The notes beneath the pieces were generated by a model that was not told where the DNA came from, did no database searches, and saw only the letters and a program-made list of their open reading frames with translations. Below, in pieces: positions 30,423-39,653 of a stretch of 64,000 nt of DNA; positions within the stretch are counted from its first letter, which is position 1, and every line of letters starts with the position of its first letter. Origin of the DNA: DASZFV01 sp036494575 (GTDB lineage: Bacteria > Myxococcota_A > Polyangia > Fen-1088); assembly GCA_036494575.1 (NCBI GenBank), contig DASXOE010000020.1:1-64000 (forward strand), read 5' to 3'. Both the position numbers and the translations under genes were made by a program.

Positions 30423-32021
30423 GTGCTTGCCGGAGGTCCCGTGGCGAAGGGTGGCTCGAGGCGAATCGGTGGTCGAGAGACGGCGCTGTGGACGCTCGGG
30501 GCGCTCTCGCTGTTCTTCGTGTGGGGGCTCTTCGTCCATCAGCGCCTCGCCAATGACGCCTATCAGTACCTGAGCGTCGCCGAGAACATCGCGGCCGGGC
30601 GGGGCATCGTCACGAGCCTCGTGCACTTCGACGTCGAGCGTGCCCATGGGACGGTTCCCGCGCCGCTCACGACCTTCGGGCCGGGCTTCCCCGTCGCCGT
30701 CGCCGCGTTTTGCAAGTTGGGGATGGCGCCCGAAACGGCCGCGCTCGCGATCTCGACCCTCGCGCTCGCGCTCACGATGGGTGTGCTCGCGGGCGCGTGC
30801 AACGCGTTGGCGCTCAATCCGGTGGTCTCGAGGGCCGTGATGCTGCTGTTTGCCTGCAACGCCTACACGCTGCTGTACGCGGGAGCGGTCGCCAGCGATG
30901 CGCTCTTCACGCTGCTGCTCGTCACGGCGGTGACGTCGGCGTTGCTGGCGGAGCGGGCAGAAGATCGGTCCGATGCGCGGCACCAGACGCTTCTCTTTTC
31001 TGCCGTCGCCGGCGTCGCCATCGGCCTCTCCTACTGGGTACGTTACGCGGGCCTCCTCGCGATCGCCGGTCTCGGCACGGCGCTCGGCGTGCTCTGGCTC
31101 GTGCGTCGCACGCGGCGCGCGCTCGAAATATTGGTCCTCACGCTCGCGCCCGCGGTGGTGCTGGTGGCGGCGGTGTTCGCGCGCAACATCCGGCTCACGG
31201 GGAGCTGGCAGGGCGGCAACACCAAAGTCGTCCACCACGCCCTGATTGCGATGGTCAAGAACACGGTGATCGCGTTCTCACACCTTCTCCTCGGCGAAGG
31301 GACGTCGCTGCCGGCAAGGGCGTGCCAGGGCCTCTTCCTGCTGGCGCTGGGATTCGCGCTCGTCCGCTGGCGGCGCTGGCCGAGAGGTGAAGCCGCGGCA
31401 CGCGCGTTCATCGTCGCCACCGTGGGAGGTCTTTATTCGGCCTCCATGTTCTACGTGGGGAGTCGCTCGGTGATCTCCTACAGCGCGCGGATGTTTCTGC
31501 CCATCTTGCCGCTCTTGCTGCTCCTCCTTGGGACCATCGTGGCGCCAGTGAAGGACGCGCCCGGGGCGCGCGTGGTCGCGCTCGTCGGCTGCGCCGCCTA
31601 CGCGCTGTGCGCGCTGCTCGACACGCCGCCGTCGCGCTCCGGCCACCTGGAGCTCGCGTCTCGCCTTGCCCGTCCGATGTCGGATGGCACCCCGATGCGC
31701 GCGTGGATCGACGCGCACGTCGGGCCGCAGGAGCCGCTGATGGCCGCCGACGGACAGGCGACGGGCCACCTCCTGCGCCGGCCCGTCGTGAGCTTGGTCG
31801 GAAACGACTACAGCGACGAGATCTGGAGCGAAGGCGAAATCGAGCGGACGATGGAGCGCTTCGCGATCCGGTACCTCATCCTCTATGACCCGGCGACGGG
31901 CGTGGAGACCGAGTCCCCCTTCCTCTCGGCGTTGATCGAGGGACGTCCCGACCGCCATCTGCGGCTCGCCGCGCGCAACGACGCGAGCCTCGTCTTCGAG
32001 CGCGCCTCGACGGGCCCGTAG
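30423..32021 (+). CDS. GT-C family integral membrane glycosyltransferase
   Basis: 532 aa, start GTG at 30423 or possibly GTG at 30441 just after GGAGGT. It has about ten TM helices in the N-terminal 410 residues and a soluble C-terminal domain. The first periplasmic loop has LANDAYQYLSVAENIAAG, whose acidic residue is the usual catalytic site of lipid-sugar-dependent GT-C enzymes (PMT/ArnT/GT39-like). Later loops hold WVRYAGLLAIAG and ARNIRLTGSWQGGN. It probably transfers a sugar from a polyprenyl-phosphate donor to an outward-facing acceptor. The DPM1-GtrA fusion encoded 4 kb downstream could make such a donor. Confidence 0.85.
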   Translation: MLAGGPVAKGGSRRIGGRETALWTLGALSLFFVWGLFVHQRLANDAYQYLSVAENIAAGRGIVTSLVHFDVERAHGTVPAPLTTFGPGFPVAVAAFCKLGMAPETAALAISTLALALTMGVLAGACNALALNPVVSRAVMLLFACNAYTLLYAGAVASDALFTLLLVTAVTSALLAERAEDRSDARHQTLLFSAVAGVAIGLSYWVRYAGLLAIAGLGTALGVLWLVRRTRRALEILVLTLAPAVVLVAAVFARNIRLTGSWQGGNTKVVHHALIAMVKNTVIAFSHLLLGEGTSLPARACQGLFLLALGFALVRWRRWPRGEAAARAFIVATVGGLYSASMFYVGSRSVISYSARMFLPILPLLLLLLGTIVAPVKDAPGARVVALVGCAAYALCALLDTPPSRSGHLELASRLARPMSDGTPMRAWIDAHVGPQEPLMAADGQATGHLLRRPVVSLVGNDYSDEIWSEGEIERTMERFAIRYLILYDPATGVETESPFLSALIEGRPDRHLRLAARNDASLVFERASTGP

Positions 32022-32085
32022 AGGTCGCGCCCGAAGGCCGCGATGCGAGGAGCGGGCGTCGCATCGTCGACCGAACCGACGCCGC

Positions 32086-32114
32086 TTGCGGGGCCGCGGG
32101 CCCGCGGCTAAGTT
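32086..32114 (+). promoter_or_regulatory. Promoter with -35, 17-bp spacer and leaderless -10
   Basis: TTGCGG (32086-32091) is separated by 17 bp from TAAGTT (32109-32114), which lies 7 nt before the ATG at 32122. It supports 32122 as the real start of the downstream gene. Confidence 0.5.
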
Positions 32115-32121
32115 TTCGCCG

Positions 32122-34419
32122 ATGAACTCGCGCGGTCTCGTGGCGTTCGCGGTGCTCGGGGTGACGGTGACGGTGCCCGCGGCTGCGAAGCCCGCGTCCG
32201 CGATCGCGATCCGGGACGGCGCCGGCACGATCGAGATCGCCGCGGGTCGGGCCTCATGGACGCTGTCGACGAAAGCGTTCGACGTGATTCACGCGGCGTC
32301 CGTCGACGGCAAGCCGCGCATCGGCCCGGGCCGCGCCGGCGTGCGCGCGCTCGGCAAGGATCTGACGTTCGGGCCACCCACCGAGGTCACGCGCGGCGCC
32401 GACTGGGTCGAGCTGCGCGGTTGGGCCGACGCCGCGAGCCACCTCTGGTACGTCGCGCGCTATCAATTTTACGCCGAGCAGCCGTTCGCTCGCCTCGTGC
32501 TGACGCTCACGGATCGTCACGACAAGTCACCCGCGGAGGAGCCGTTCGACGCGCACTGGATGCACCGCCTGATCTCGAAGCTGCGGCTCGAGCTCGGCGC
32601 CGCCAGCGCCTCCCCGACGAGCATCACGCAGCACAACAGCTACAGCGCCTCTTCGCAGGGCGATCCGTGGGTCGACGTCGTGAGCGCCACGGGCGCGGCC
32701 TACCAGTGGTCGGTGCCGGAGCCCCCCACGACGACGGAGCGCCTCGAGGTCGCGCACTCGGCCAAGGACGCCGCGAACCAGATCGTGTGGCACCCGGCGT
32801 TCGAGGGCCGGGCCCGCATCGCGGCGCTCTTGACGCCGTATACGGGCGGCAGCGGCTATCACGCCGCCAAGGCGGTCACCTACGAGGTCGTCGACGCCTC
32901 CGGCAAGGCGCACGCGGCCGCGGGCGATCAACGGAACAGCCGCATCGATCTCGGGACGTGGACGCTCGGAAAGAGCTCGATCGTGCGTCTCGAGGCCACG
33001 GGCGGGGGCGAGGAGATCGCCCTCGCGGGGCCGCTCGAGATCTCGCCGCTGTCGGGGGCGGCCTTCCAGATCCCGCTCGGCGTCCGCGACGCGGGCGCGC
33101 TCGCCGCGGGGCCGGTGACGCTGCTCGTGAAGGATTTCTGGCAGCACCACCCGATCTCGCTGTGGCGCACGACGAGCGCGCTCGGGTGGCAGGCGATCGA
33201 ACGCGAGGAAGAGTACACGGGCGGAATGGGCGTCACGATCGAGTCGCTCATCGCCCTCGACGGTCCGGCGGCGAAGGCCTCGGCGGTCCTCTACGCGCCG
33301 CCGCCGCGCGTGCTGCCCGCCAAGGTGCACCCCGTCGACGCCTCGCTCGCGCACGGTCCCGTGGGGGATCGCTTCGACGCGCTCATCAAGAAGTTCGTCC
33401 CGGATTACTGGGAGGAGCAGGAGCGCACGGACGGCTTCGGCTGGCGCAACTGGGGCGACTATCAGATCGGCACGAGCTACACCGACGCGAAGGGCGTGCC
33501 CATCGAGGAGTGGGGCAATCTGCAGTACGATCTGCCGAGCGCCCTGCTGCTCGCCTGGCTGCGCACGGGCGAGCCCAGGCTGTGGCGCTGGGGCCAGGCC
33601 AGCGTGCGGCACCTCATGGACCTGGATCTGGTGAAGTTCAGCCCTTTCAAGGACAAGATGAACGGCCTCGTCTATCGGAAGGGCGAGATGGTGCGGGCCC
33701 GCTCGCACATCGACGCCGAGCCGATCGTCGACCAGTGCTTCGCCTGGCGATCGTTGCTGCTGTACCACGCGCTCACGGGCGAGCAGTGGGCCAAGGATCT
33801 GGCGAAACAAAACATCGATCGCCTCGTCTATTACGCGTCGACGCGTCCCAACTACGTGCTCGAAGGCGGCCGCCCCACGGGGTGGATGCTGCGCGGCGCG
33901 CTCGCGGGCGCCGAGTGGTTCCCCGGTGACCACGAACACGCCTATCAGGCGACCGCCGACGAGATCGTCCGTCTGCTCCTCGGGTACTACAAGGATCACG
34001 GACGCCTGCCGGGGAAGCAGCCGGTCTGGAATGGCCAGATCGTGGAGGGGCTCGCCGAGTATCACCGGCGCACGCACCGCGCCGACGTCGCCGCCGTGAT
34101 CGTCGGCGAGATGCGCCACCTACTGACGGATGCGATCCGGCGCCGCCCCGACGGGGGCTGGGACTTTCGCTACTGCTACGATGGACGACCCGACTGTCCG
34201 ATGTGGGCGGACGACGACAACTACCTGTTCCTCTGGCTGGGCTCGATCGCTTACGCGGGCGAGCTGTCGCACGATCCGTTCTTCGCGAAGTGGGCGGATA
34301 CCCTGTTCACTTACGGCGAGGCCAAGCAAAAGGACCGCAGGGACATCCGCAGCTGGACGAGCGTCCTGGCGTTTCCGCACCTCTTCATCGAGCTGTCGGC
34401 CTCTCGACCGCGACCCTAA
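32122..34419 (+). CDS. Exported protein resembling exo-rhamnogalacturonan lyase-family enzymes
   Basis: About 765 aa from ATG at 32122, with a signal peptide (LVAFAVLGVTVTVPAAAKP). The N-terminal ~320 residues are beta-rich (GWADAASHLWYVARYQFYAE; ITQHNSYSASSQGDPWVDVV). The C-terminal ~400 residues are helical with an (alpha/alpha)-toroid look: GFGWRNWGDYQIGTSYTD, EEWGNLQYDLPSALLLAWLR, then AYQATADEIVRLLLGYYKDH and PMWADDDNYLFLWLG. This layout matches the PcRGLX/YetA-like lyase family; I am only moderately sure. It may trim or degrade EPS in the periplasm or outside. A longer frame start at 32086 has no signal peptide. Confidence 0.7.
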   Translation: MNSRGLVAFAVLGVTVTVPAAAKPASAIAIRDGAGTIEIAAGRASWTLSTKAFDVIHAASVDGKPRIGPGRAGVRALGKDLTFGPPTEVTRGADWVELRGWADAASHLWYVARYQFYAEQPFARLVLTLTDRHDKSPAEEPFDAHWMHRLISKLRLELGAASASPTSITQHNSYSASSQGDPWVDVVSATGAAYQWSVPEPPTTTERLEVAHSAKDAANQIVWHPAFEGRARIAALLTPYTGGSGYHAAKAVTYEVVDASGKAHAAAGDQRNSRIDLGTWTLGKSSIVRLEATGGGEEIALAGPLEISPLSGAAFQIPLGVRDAGALAAGPVTLLVKDFWQHHPISLWRTTSALGWQAIEREEEYTGGMGVTIESLIALDGPAAKASAVLYAPPPRVLPAKVHPVDASLAHGPVGDRFDALIKKFVPDYWEEQERTDGFGWRNWGDYQIGTSYTDAKGVPIEEWGNLQYDLPSALLLAWLRTGEPRLWRWGQASVRHLMDLDLVKFSPFKDKMNGLVYRKGEMVRARSHIDAEPIVDQCFAWRSLLLYHALTGEQWAKDLAKQNIDRLVYYASTRPNYVLEGGRPTGWMLRGALAGAEWFPGDHEHAYQATADEIVRLLLGYYKDHGRLPGKQPVWNGQIVEGLAEYHRRTHRADVAAVIVGEMRHLLTDAIRRRPDGGWDFRYCYDGRPDCPMWADDDNYLFLWLGSIAYAGELSHDPFFAKWADTLFTYGEAKQKDRRDIRSWTSVLAFPHLFIELSASRPRP

Positions 34420-34420
34420 T

Positions 34421-35632
34421 CTAGCGGGGGCTCGTGTCGCGCCAGCTCAGCTTCAGGTTGATCCAGAAGTTCCAGCCGGTGACGATCGCGATCGACGCGA
34501 GGTTGGCGGCGTAGCGGTTCATGTGCAGGAAGTTGAACATGACGTTGAGCAGCGCCACGTTGAGCACGACGCCGAGCCCGCAAACGGCCGCGAACTTCAT
34601 GAGGCGCCGCAGGCGATGGCGCAGGCCGGGCTGGCGCGCGGCGAGATCGCGGAACGTCCAGAGGTCGTTCCACAGGAAGTTGTTCACGATGGCGGCCGTC
34701 GCCGCGACGAGCTTGCTGCGCGTGAGGCCCCATCCCAGCGTCGACGGATCGCTCAGCAGATAGAGCACCGCCATGTCGACGACGACGCCGCTGCCGCCCA
34801 CGATGGCGAAGCGCGCGAAGCGCGCGATGGGGAGCGTGTCGAGCCGCAGCCGCAGGAGGTGGCGGAGGTACTCGACGTAGACGCGCGCCGTTACCTTGCT
34901 CTCGCCGTGGGCGCGCTCGCGGAAGACGTAGCCGACCTCGGCGACGCGGTTCATGCGGCCGCGTCCCAGGACCTCGATGAGGATCTTGTAGCCGACCGGG
35001 TTCAGCTCGACGCCCGCGATCGAGGCGCGGCGGAACATGAAGTACCCGCTCATCGGATCCGAGACGTTCCCCACGACGCGCGGCAGGATCATGAGCCCCA
35101 GGAGCTGGGCGCCGCGCGAGAGCGCGCGGCGATGCAGGGCCCAGTTCGAGACCCCGCCCCCGTCGACGTTGCGGCTGGCGACGGCCAGATCGGCGCCTCG
35201 GCCGATCTCTTCGTAGAGCCCGGCCACGACCTCGGGCGGATGTTGCAGGTCGGCGTCGATGACCGCCAGGATGTCGCCGCGCGCGACCTGCCAACCCCTG
35301 ATAACGGCGGTGGACAGCCCGCGCTCGCCGACCCGGCGGATGACGCGCAGGCTCGGGTACTGCGCCACGAGCCCGAGAGCGGCCTCCCAGGTGCGGTCCT
35401 TGCTGTCGTCGTCGACGATGATGAGCTCGTAGGCGCCTGGGAGCGGACCGTCGAGGACCTGCGTGAGCCGCGCCACCAGCTCGCCGATGTTCTTGCTCTC
35501 GTTGTACGTCGGAATGACGAGCGACAGGCGCACGGGCGAAGCACCCGCCGTCTGGAGGTCCGGCAACACCAGCGACCCCGAGGGGGTTGGCACGAGCGCG
35601 GCGCCGTTGAGCTCGGTGTCGACCGCTGTCAT
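34421..35632 (-). CDS. DPM1-like glycosyltransferase fused to GtrA domain
   Basis: About 403 aa from ATG at 35632 (an in-frame GTG at 35689 would add 19). Residues about 30-270 are a GT2 domain of the dolichyl/polyprenyl-phosphate mannose synthase type: SLVIPTYNESKNIGELVARL, LIIVDDDSKDRTWEAAL, VIDADLQHPPEVVAG, SDPMSGYFMFRR. The C-terminal ~120 residues form a four-TM GtrA domain (FAIVGGSGVVVDMAVLYLL, IVNNFLWNDLWTFRD, NRYAANLASIAIVTGWNFWI). It likely charges undecaprenyl phosphate with a sugar and helps flip or pass it on, supplying periplasmic GT-C enzymes. It is convergent with the lyase-like gene, stops 2 bp apart. Confidence 0.9.
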   Translation of the reverse strand: MTAVDTELNGAALVPTPSGSLVLPDLQTAGASPVRLSLVIPTYNESKNIGELVARLTQVLDGPLPGAYELIIVDDDSKDRTWEAALGLVAQYPSLRVIRRVGERGLSTAVIRGWQVARGDILAVIDADLQHPPEVVAGLYEEIGRGADLAVASRNVDGGGVSNWALHRRALSRGAQLLGLMILPRVVGNVSDPMSGYFMFRRASIAGVELNPVGYKILIEVLGRGRMNRVAEVGYVFRERAHGESKVTARVYVEYLRHLLRLRLDTLPIARFARFAIVGGSGVVVDMAVLYLLSDPSTLGWGLTRSKLVAATAAIVNNFLWNDLWTFRDLAARQPGLRHRLRRLMKFAAVCGLGVVLNVALLNVMFNFLHMNRYAANLASIAIVTGWNFWINLKLSWRDTSPR

Positions 35633-35791
35633 GAGCGCGACGGATACTAACAGTTCGCCTTCATTCAAGCCAAGAAGCGCGGCCCACACGGCGCGAGGAG
35701 CGTGCTAGTTTGATTCCAAGATTGGACCAGGCAGCGACGGGGATGTTCACTTCAGAGTTCACGTACGCGTCGCACATCGGCACGAGCCGGA

Positions 35792-35803
35792 CCGCCTAGG
35801 CGG
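35792..35803. promoter_or_regulatory. 12-bp perfect palindrome overlapping the wzx ribosome-binding site
   Basis: CCGCCTAGGCGG is a perfect palindrome; its right half contains the only SD-like purine run (AGGCGGG, 35798-35804) 6 nt before the ATG at 35811. If it folds or is bound by a protein, it could block initiation. Confidence 0.45.
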
Positions 35804-35810
35804 GCTGACG

Positions 35811-37328
35811 ATGGCGGCGCCTTCGGCTCTCAAGACCCTGGTCGTCCAGGCTTCCCACTACTCGGTGGCGAGCCTCTTTTCCGTGATAGCTGGGCTCGTG
35901 ACGTTCCCGCTGCTGACGCGCGTGTTCTCGGTCGCCGACTACGGCGTCATGAACCTCGTGGCGGCGACGCTCACGGTGTCCGTCGCGCTGGGCAAGGTCG
36001 GCGTCCAGCACTCGATCCTCCGCTACGAGAGTGAGATCCGCGCCGGCAAGGGCCTCTACACGTTGAAGGAGCTCTACTCGACGACCGAGATCGGCATGCT
36101 CGGCTCGGCCCTCCTCGTGATGCTCGTGGTCATCGTCGGGGCACGCGTCGTCCCCGTGCGCTGGCTCGGCGATCCGAGGCTGCGGAAACTTTTCACGATC
36201 GCGTCGTTACTGATCGTGGTGCAGGTCCTCGAGAGCGCGCTCGTCAACTTCCTACGCGCGGAGCTGCAGACGACCGTGCTCATGAAGTACCAGGTCGCGA
36301 AGAAGTACCTGGGGCTCGGGCTCATCCTGTTCGCCGTCTTCGTGCTCTCGGGCACGCTCACTGCCTTCTACAGCGCCTCCGTCGTCTCCGAGACGTGCGC
36401 CGTGGGGATCCTGGCAGCCTTCCTCTTTCGAAACGGCCGCCGACCGCCGCCCTCGGTCGCCGCGTTCTCGCGCCCGCTCTACCGGGAGCTGCTGGCGTTC
36501 GGCATCCCCATGATGATCGGGTACGAGCTGTCGGGGATCGTCCTCGCCGTCGGCGATCGTTACGTCATCGCCGGGACGATCGGCGAGACGCCGCTCGGGC
36601 TCTACGGAGCGGCGTACAACCTCTGCCAGTACGTCCAGGCCGTGCTCATCACGTCGGTCGGCCAGGCGATCATGCCGATCTACATGAAGATGTGGGACGA
36701 AAAAGGCGTCGACGAAACGTCCGCGTTCATCACGCGCTCGCTGCGGACGTACGCGCTGCTGGCCGCGCCCGTGATCGCCGGCTTCGCCGCGGTGGGCCCC
36801 GAGCTCCTCGTGGCGCTCGCGTCGGTGAAGTATGCCAGCGCCGCGCCGATCCTGCCCTGGGTCATCGCCGGCATGGTCGTCGACGGCACGAACTCGATGC
36901 TCGGGGCGGGCCTCTTCATCCACCGCAAGACGCGCGTCATCATGGCGATCGTCGTGTGCGGCGCCGCCTTCAACATCGGCCTCAACCTCATCCTCGTCCC
37001 GCGCATCGGCATCATCGGCGCCGCGATCGCGACGCTCGTGAGCTACTCGGGGACGGCGCTGGCGCTCCGCATCGCGGGCCGGCGGCTCCTGCCCGTGCCG
37101 CTGCCGTGGCTCACTTTCTTGCGGGCGGGCATCGCCGCCGGCATCATGTACCTGGTCCTGCGGCACGTCCTGCCTAGCCACCGGCTCTTGACTGTGGCTG
37201 TCCGCATCCTCGTGGGGGCGCCCATCTACGTCCTGGTCATGGTCCTCATCGATGCCGACGCCCGGACCATGATGCAAAGACCCATCGCGCTGTTGAGGCG
37301 GTTGGTCCATCCCGAAAGAACTCCGTGA
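35811..37328 (+). CDS. wzx: Polysaccharide flippase, Wzx/MOP family
   Basis: 505 aa with about 12-14 TM helices across the whole length. The N-terminus (YSVASLFSVIAGLVTFPLLT, RVFSVADYGVMNLVAATLTV) matches the polysaccharide-biosynthesis flippase family. Other family marks are GDRYVIAGTIGETPLGLYGAAY and FNIGLNLILVPRIGIIGAAI. It would move undecaprenyl-linked repeat units to the periplasmic face for Wzy. A TAGTTT hexamer at 35706-35711 may be its promoter -10, giving a leader of about 100 nt. It overlaps the downstream deacetylase by 4 bp (GTGA). Confidence 0.93.
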   Translation: MAAPSALKTLVVQASHYSVASLFSVIAGLVTFPLLTRVFSVADYGVMNLVAATLTVSVALGKVGVQHSILRYESEIRAGKGLYTLKELYSTTEIGMLGSALLVMLVVIVGARVVPVRWLGDPRLRKLFTIASLLIVVQVLESALVNFLRAELQTTVLMKYQVAKKYLGLGLILFAVFVLSGTLTAFYSASVVSETCAVGILAAFLFRNGRRPPPSVAAFSRPLYRELLAFGIPMMIGYELSGIVLAVGDRYVIAGTIGETPLGLYGAAYNLCQYVQAVLITSVGQAIMPIYMKMWDEKGVDETSAFITRSLRTYALLAAPVIAGFAAVGPELLVALASVKYASAAPILPWVIAGMVVDGTNSMLGAGLFIHRKTRVIMAIVVCGAAFNIGLNLILVPRIGIIGAAIATLVSYSGTALALRIAGRRLLPVPLPWLTFLRAGIAAGIMYLVLRHVLPSHRLLTVAVRILVGAPIYVLVMVLIDADARTMMQRPIALLRRLVHPERTP

Positions 37329-38308
37329 ACGTCAAGACCAAGACGCTCAAACACGGCATCAAGAGCGTCTTGGCGTCCCCCGTGGGCTGGCGCACCGTCG
37401 GCCCGATCGTGCGTCAGCGCGGGGTGATTGTCCTGACCTATCATCGCATCGTGGGCGACGGGCCGAGCCTCTCGGGCGTGTCGGTGGCCCGGTTCAACGA
37501 ACAGATGCGCTGGATCCGCGACAACTGCGATCCGATCGGGCCCGACGCCCTCAAGGCGCGGGCGCGCGCGCCGCGCAGCGGGCGGCCCGCGGTGCTCGTG
37601 ACCTTCGACGACGGCTACCGCAGCTACCACGACCTCGCCTATCCGGTGCTCAAGCAGTATGGCATCCCCGCGGGGGTCTTCCTCGTGACCGGCCTCGTCG
37701 ACGAGCCGGGCGTGCTCTGGACCGACCGCGTGCAGTGGGCCGCCTTCACGACGGCGCGCACGAGCGTGACGCTCCCGTGGCTCGAGGGCGGGACGCCGTT
37801 CGAGCTCACGGACGCCCGCGCGCGCAAGGTCCTGAGCGGGGCGGCGCGCGCGTTCCTCAAGACGATCCCCGACGCCCTCCGCGTCGAGCGCGTCGAGGAG
37901 CTCCTGGGGATTCTGGGCGGCTCCCCGCCGCGCGAGCGTCAGATGGTCACCTGGGACGAGGTGCGGCGAACGATGGACCTGACGACCTACGGCGGTCACA
38001 CGCACACCCACTGCATCCTCGCGCAGGTGGACCGCGCCGGAGCCGCGCGGGAGATCGGGCTGTGCCGCGATCGCATCGCCGCCGAGACGGGCAAGACTCC
38101 GACCACCTTCGCCTACCCGAACGGCAACACCGCCGACTTCACGCAGGAGACGCGCGAGGTCCTGCAAGCTCACGGCTTCGAGATCGCGTTCTCGAGCTGC
38201 GAGGGAATCGCGGGAGCCGACAGCGACTGGTTCGCGGTGAAGCGCATCCCCGAAATCGACGACGACATCCCGAGCTTCGTCTGGCTGGCCGCCGGGCTGG
38301 CCTCCTAG
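37325..38308 (+). CDS. Polysaccharide deacetylase (NodB homology domain)
   Basis: 327 aa, GTG start overlapping the wzx stop. Carbohydrate esterase family 4 motifs are present: GVIVLTYHRIVGDG, VLVTFDDGYRSYHDLAYPVL (Asp-Asp metal/base motif 1) and TYGGHTHTHCILAQV (HxxxH-type motif 2), then FAYPNGNTADF (motif 3 region). It would remove N- or O-acetyl groups from EPS intermediates or peptidoglycan-like glycans, changing charge. There is no signal peptide: its N-terminus is basic and hydrophilic. That fits a cytoplasmic-side enzyme such as those of exosortase-linked EPS loci. The stop is 1 bp from that of the convergent wzy gene. Confidence 0.92.
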   Translation: MNVKTKTLKHGIKSVLASPVGWRTVGPIVRQRGVIVLTYHRIVGDGPSLSGVSVARFNEQMRWIRDNCDPIGPDALKARARAPRSGRPAVLVTFDDGYRSYHDLAYPVLKQYGIPAGVFLVTGLVDEPGVLWTDRVQWAAFTTARTSVTLPWLEGGTPFELTDARARKVLSGAARAFLKTIPDALRVERVEELLGILGGSPPRERQMVTWDEVRRTMDLTTYGGHTHTHCILAQVDRAGAAREIGLCRDRIAAETGKTPTTFAYPNGNTADFTQETREVLQAHGFEIAFSSCEGIAGADSDWFAVKRIPEIDDDIPSFVWLAAGLAS

Positions 38309-38309
38309 C

Positions 38310-39644
38310 TTAGACGCGTCGGGCCTTGCGGCCGGGCAGGATGTGCGCCGCGAGCGGAAATCGCTCCGCCATCGGCGGCTCGTACGTGACGGGCTCGCCG
38401 TCCGTCGCTCGGCCGCTGTTTTGCGTCTTGAGGTGAACGTAGCGCTCGAGGAGACCGCACAGGGCCCAGTAAGGCGTCATGACGGACCCTTCGAGCGTCG
38501 GCGTTCCGTAGATTCCCCCCATGGCCATGCACAACGTGGCGATCGTGAAACCGAGCGTGAGCGCGCGCGTCTCGTGGTCGCCGGGCGGGGCGTTGTGCCG
38601 GAGGTAGCTCGTGAGGCGGAACAGCGTGTAGATCAAGAGCAGGAACGTGAACAGCCCCTGGGGCCCGCTCTCGGCGAGCGTCAGCACGTAGAAGTTGTGG
38701 GCGTCGAAGCCTTTGTACGCGGGCGCGTAGTTTCCGATCTCGAACGAGAACTTGTGGAAGCCGACTCCGATGGGATGCTCGCGCAGCATTCCCATGGCGC
38801 CCGCCCAGATCTCCCAGCGGCTGGCCGTGCTCGTGTCGACCTCTCCGTGGGCCTTGTTGTCTTGCTGTTGGGTCTCCTCGACGCGCTGGAACACGCTGTC
38901 GGGGAGGTATCCCGCGAGCGACACGAGCGAGATGCCCACGATCGCGGCGATGATGATGTTCTTGCGCAGCAGCAGCAACGCGAAGGACAGCAGGACGAGG
39001 AAGTACGACTGGCGCGAGTAGGTCGCCAGCGTGCCGCCCGCGAGCAGGACGCAGCCGCCCACGGCGGCCACGCGCCACTTGAGACTGCCCCGGCCGCGCA
39101 GGAACAGCGCCAGCGCGAGGAACATCGGCATGAACATCGCGTAGAAGACGCCGGCGCGATTGGCGTTCTTCCAGTCGGACCCGAAGGGCCCGGAGGCGCG
39201 GCGGAAAGGGTTGTACTTTCCGAAGCCGTAGTCGAGCCCCTCGCGCAGGCCCTCGAGCCCCGCGACGGCCGCGATCACCATGATCCAGATTATGAGCTGG
39301 CGCGTCGTCTTCTCGTCCTGCCGGCACCGCAGATAGAGGAAGTAGAACAGCGGGTAGAAGAGGCCGTTCTTGAAGAACGTGAGATCCTCCATGAAGCGAT
39401 CGGTCGAGCGGAGCTCGCTGAGCAAGAACGAAAAGGTCAGCGCCGCGTAAAAGTAAATCAGCGGCTCGCGCAGCATTCCACGGACGGACGCCGCGTCGAG
39501 CGTCTCGGATTTCCCGCGCATCGCGAGCACAACCAGCACGAACAGGATGTTGGCGGGCGCGACGGCCGGAATGCCGGTTTGCACCGGGAGGTGAAGCTCG
39601 TTGACGACGTAGAACACCGTGAAGAACAGGAGCGCCTTCAGCAT
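38310..39644 (-). CDS. wzy: O-antigen/EPS polymerase or ligase (Wzy/WaaL family)
   Basis: 444 aa with about 11 TM helices. The Wzy_C region is the periplasmic loop with SRWEIWAGAMGMLREHPIGV and GFDAHNFYVLTLAESGPQG, both conserved signatures. ATYSRQSYFLVLLSFALLLL precedes it. The cytoplasmic C-terminal ~60 residues are polar. It probably polymerises flipped repeat units into EPS; a ligase role cannot be excluded by motifs. It is the last gene in a seven-gene minus-strand operon that starts at 47853, 9 bp after the AsnB-type gene. Confidence 0.9.
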   Translation of the reverse strand: MLKALLFFTVFYVVNELHLPVQTGIPAVAPANILFVLVVLAMRGKSETLDAASVRGMLREPLIYFYAALTFSFLLSELRSTDRFMEDLTFFKNGLFYPLFYFLYLRCRQDEKTTRQLIIWIMVIAAVAGLEGLREGLDYGFGKYNPFRRASGPFGSDWKNANRAGVFYAMFMPMFLALALFLRGRGSLKWRVAAVGGCVLLAGGTLATYSRQSYFLVLLSFALLLLRKNIIIAAIVGISLVSLAGYLPDSVFQRVEETQQQDNKAHGEVDTSTASRWEIWAGAMGMLREHPIGVGFHKFSFEIGNYAPAYKGFDAHNFYVLTLAESGPQGLFTFLLLIYTLFRLTSYLRHNAPPGDHETRALTLGFTIATLCMAMGGIYGTPTLEGSVMTPYWALCGLLERYVHLKTQNSGRATDGEPVTYEPPMAERFPLAAHILPGRKARRV

Positions 39645-39653
39645 TTTGGTTCC

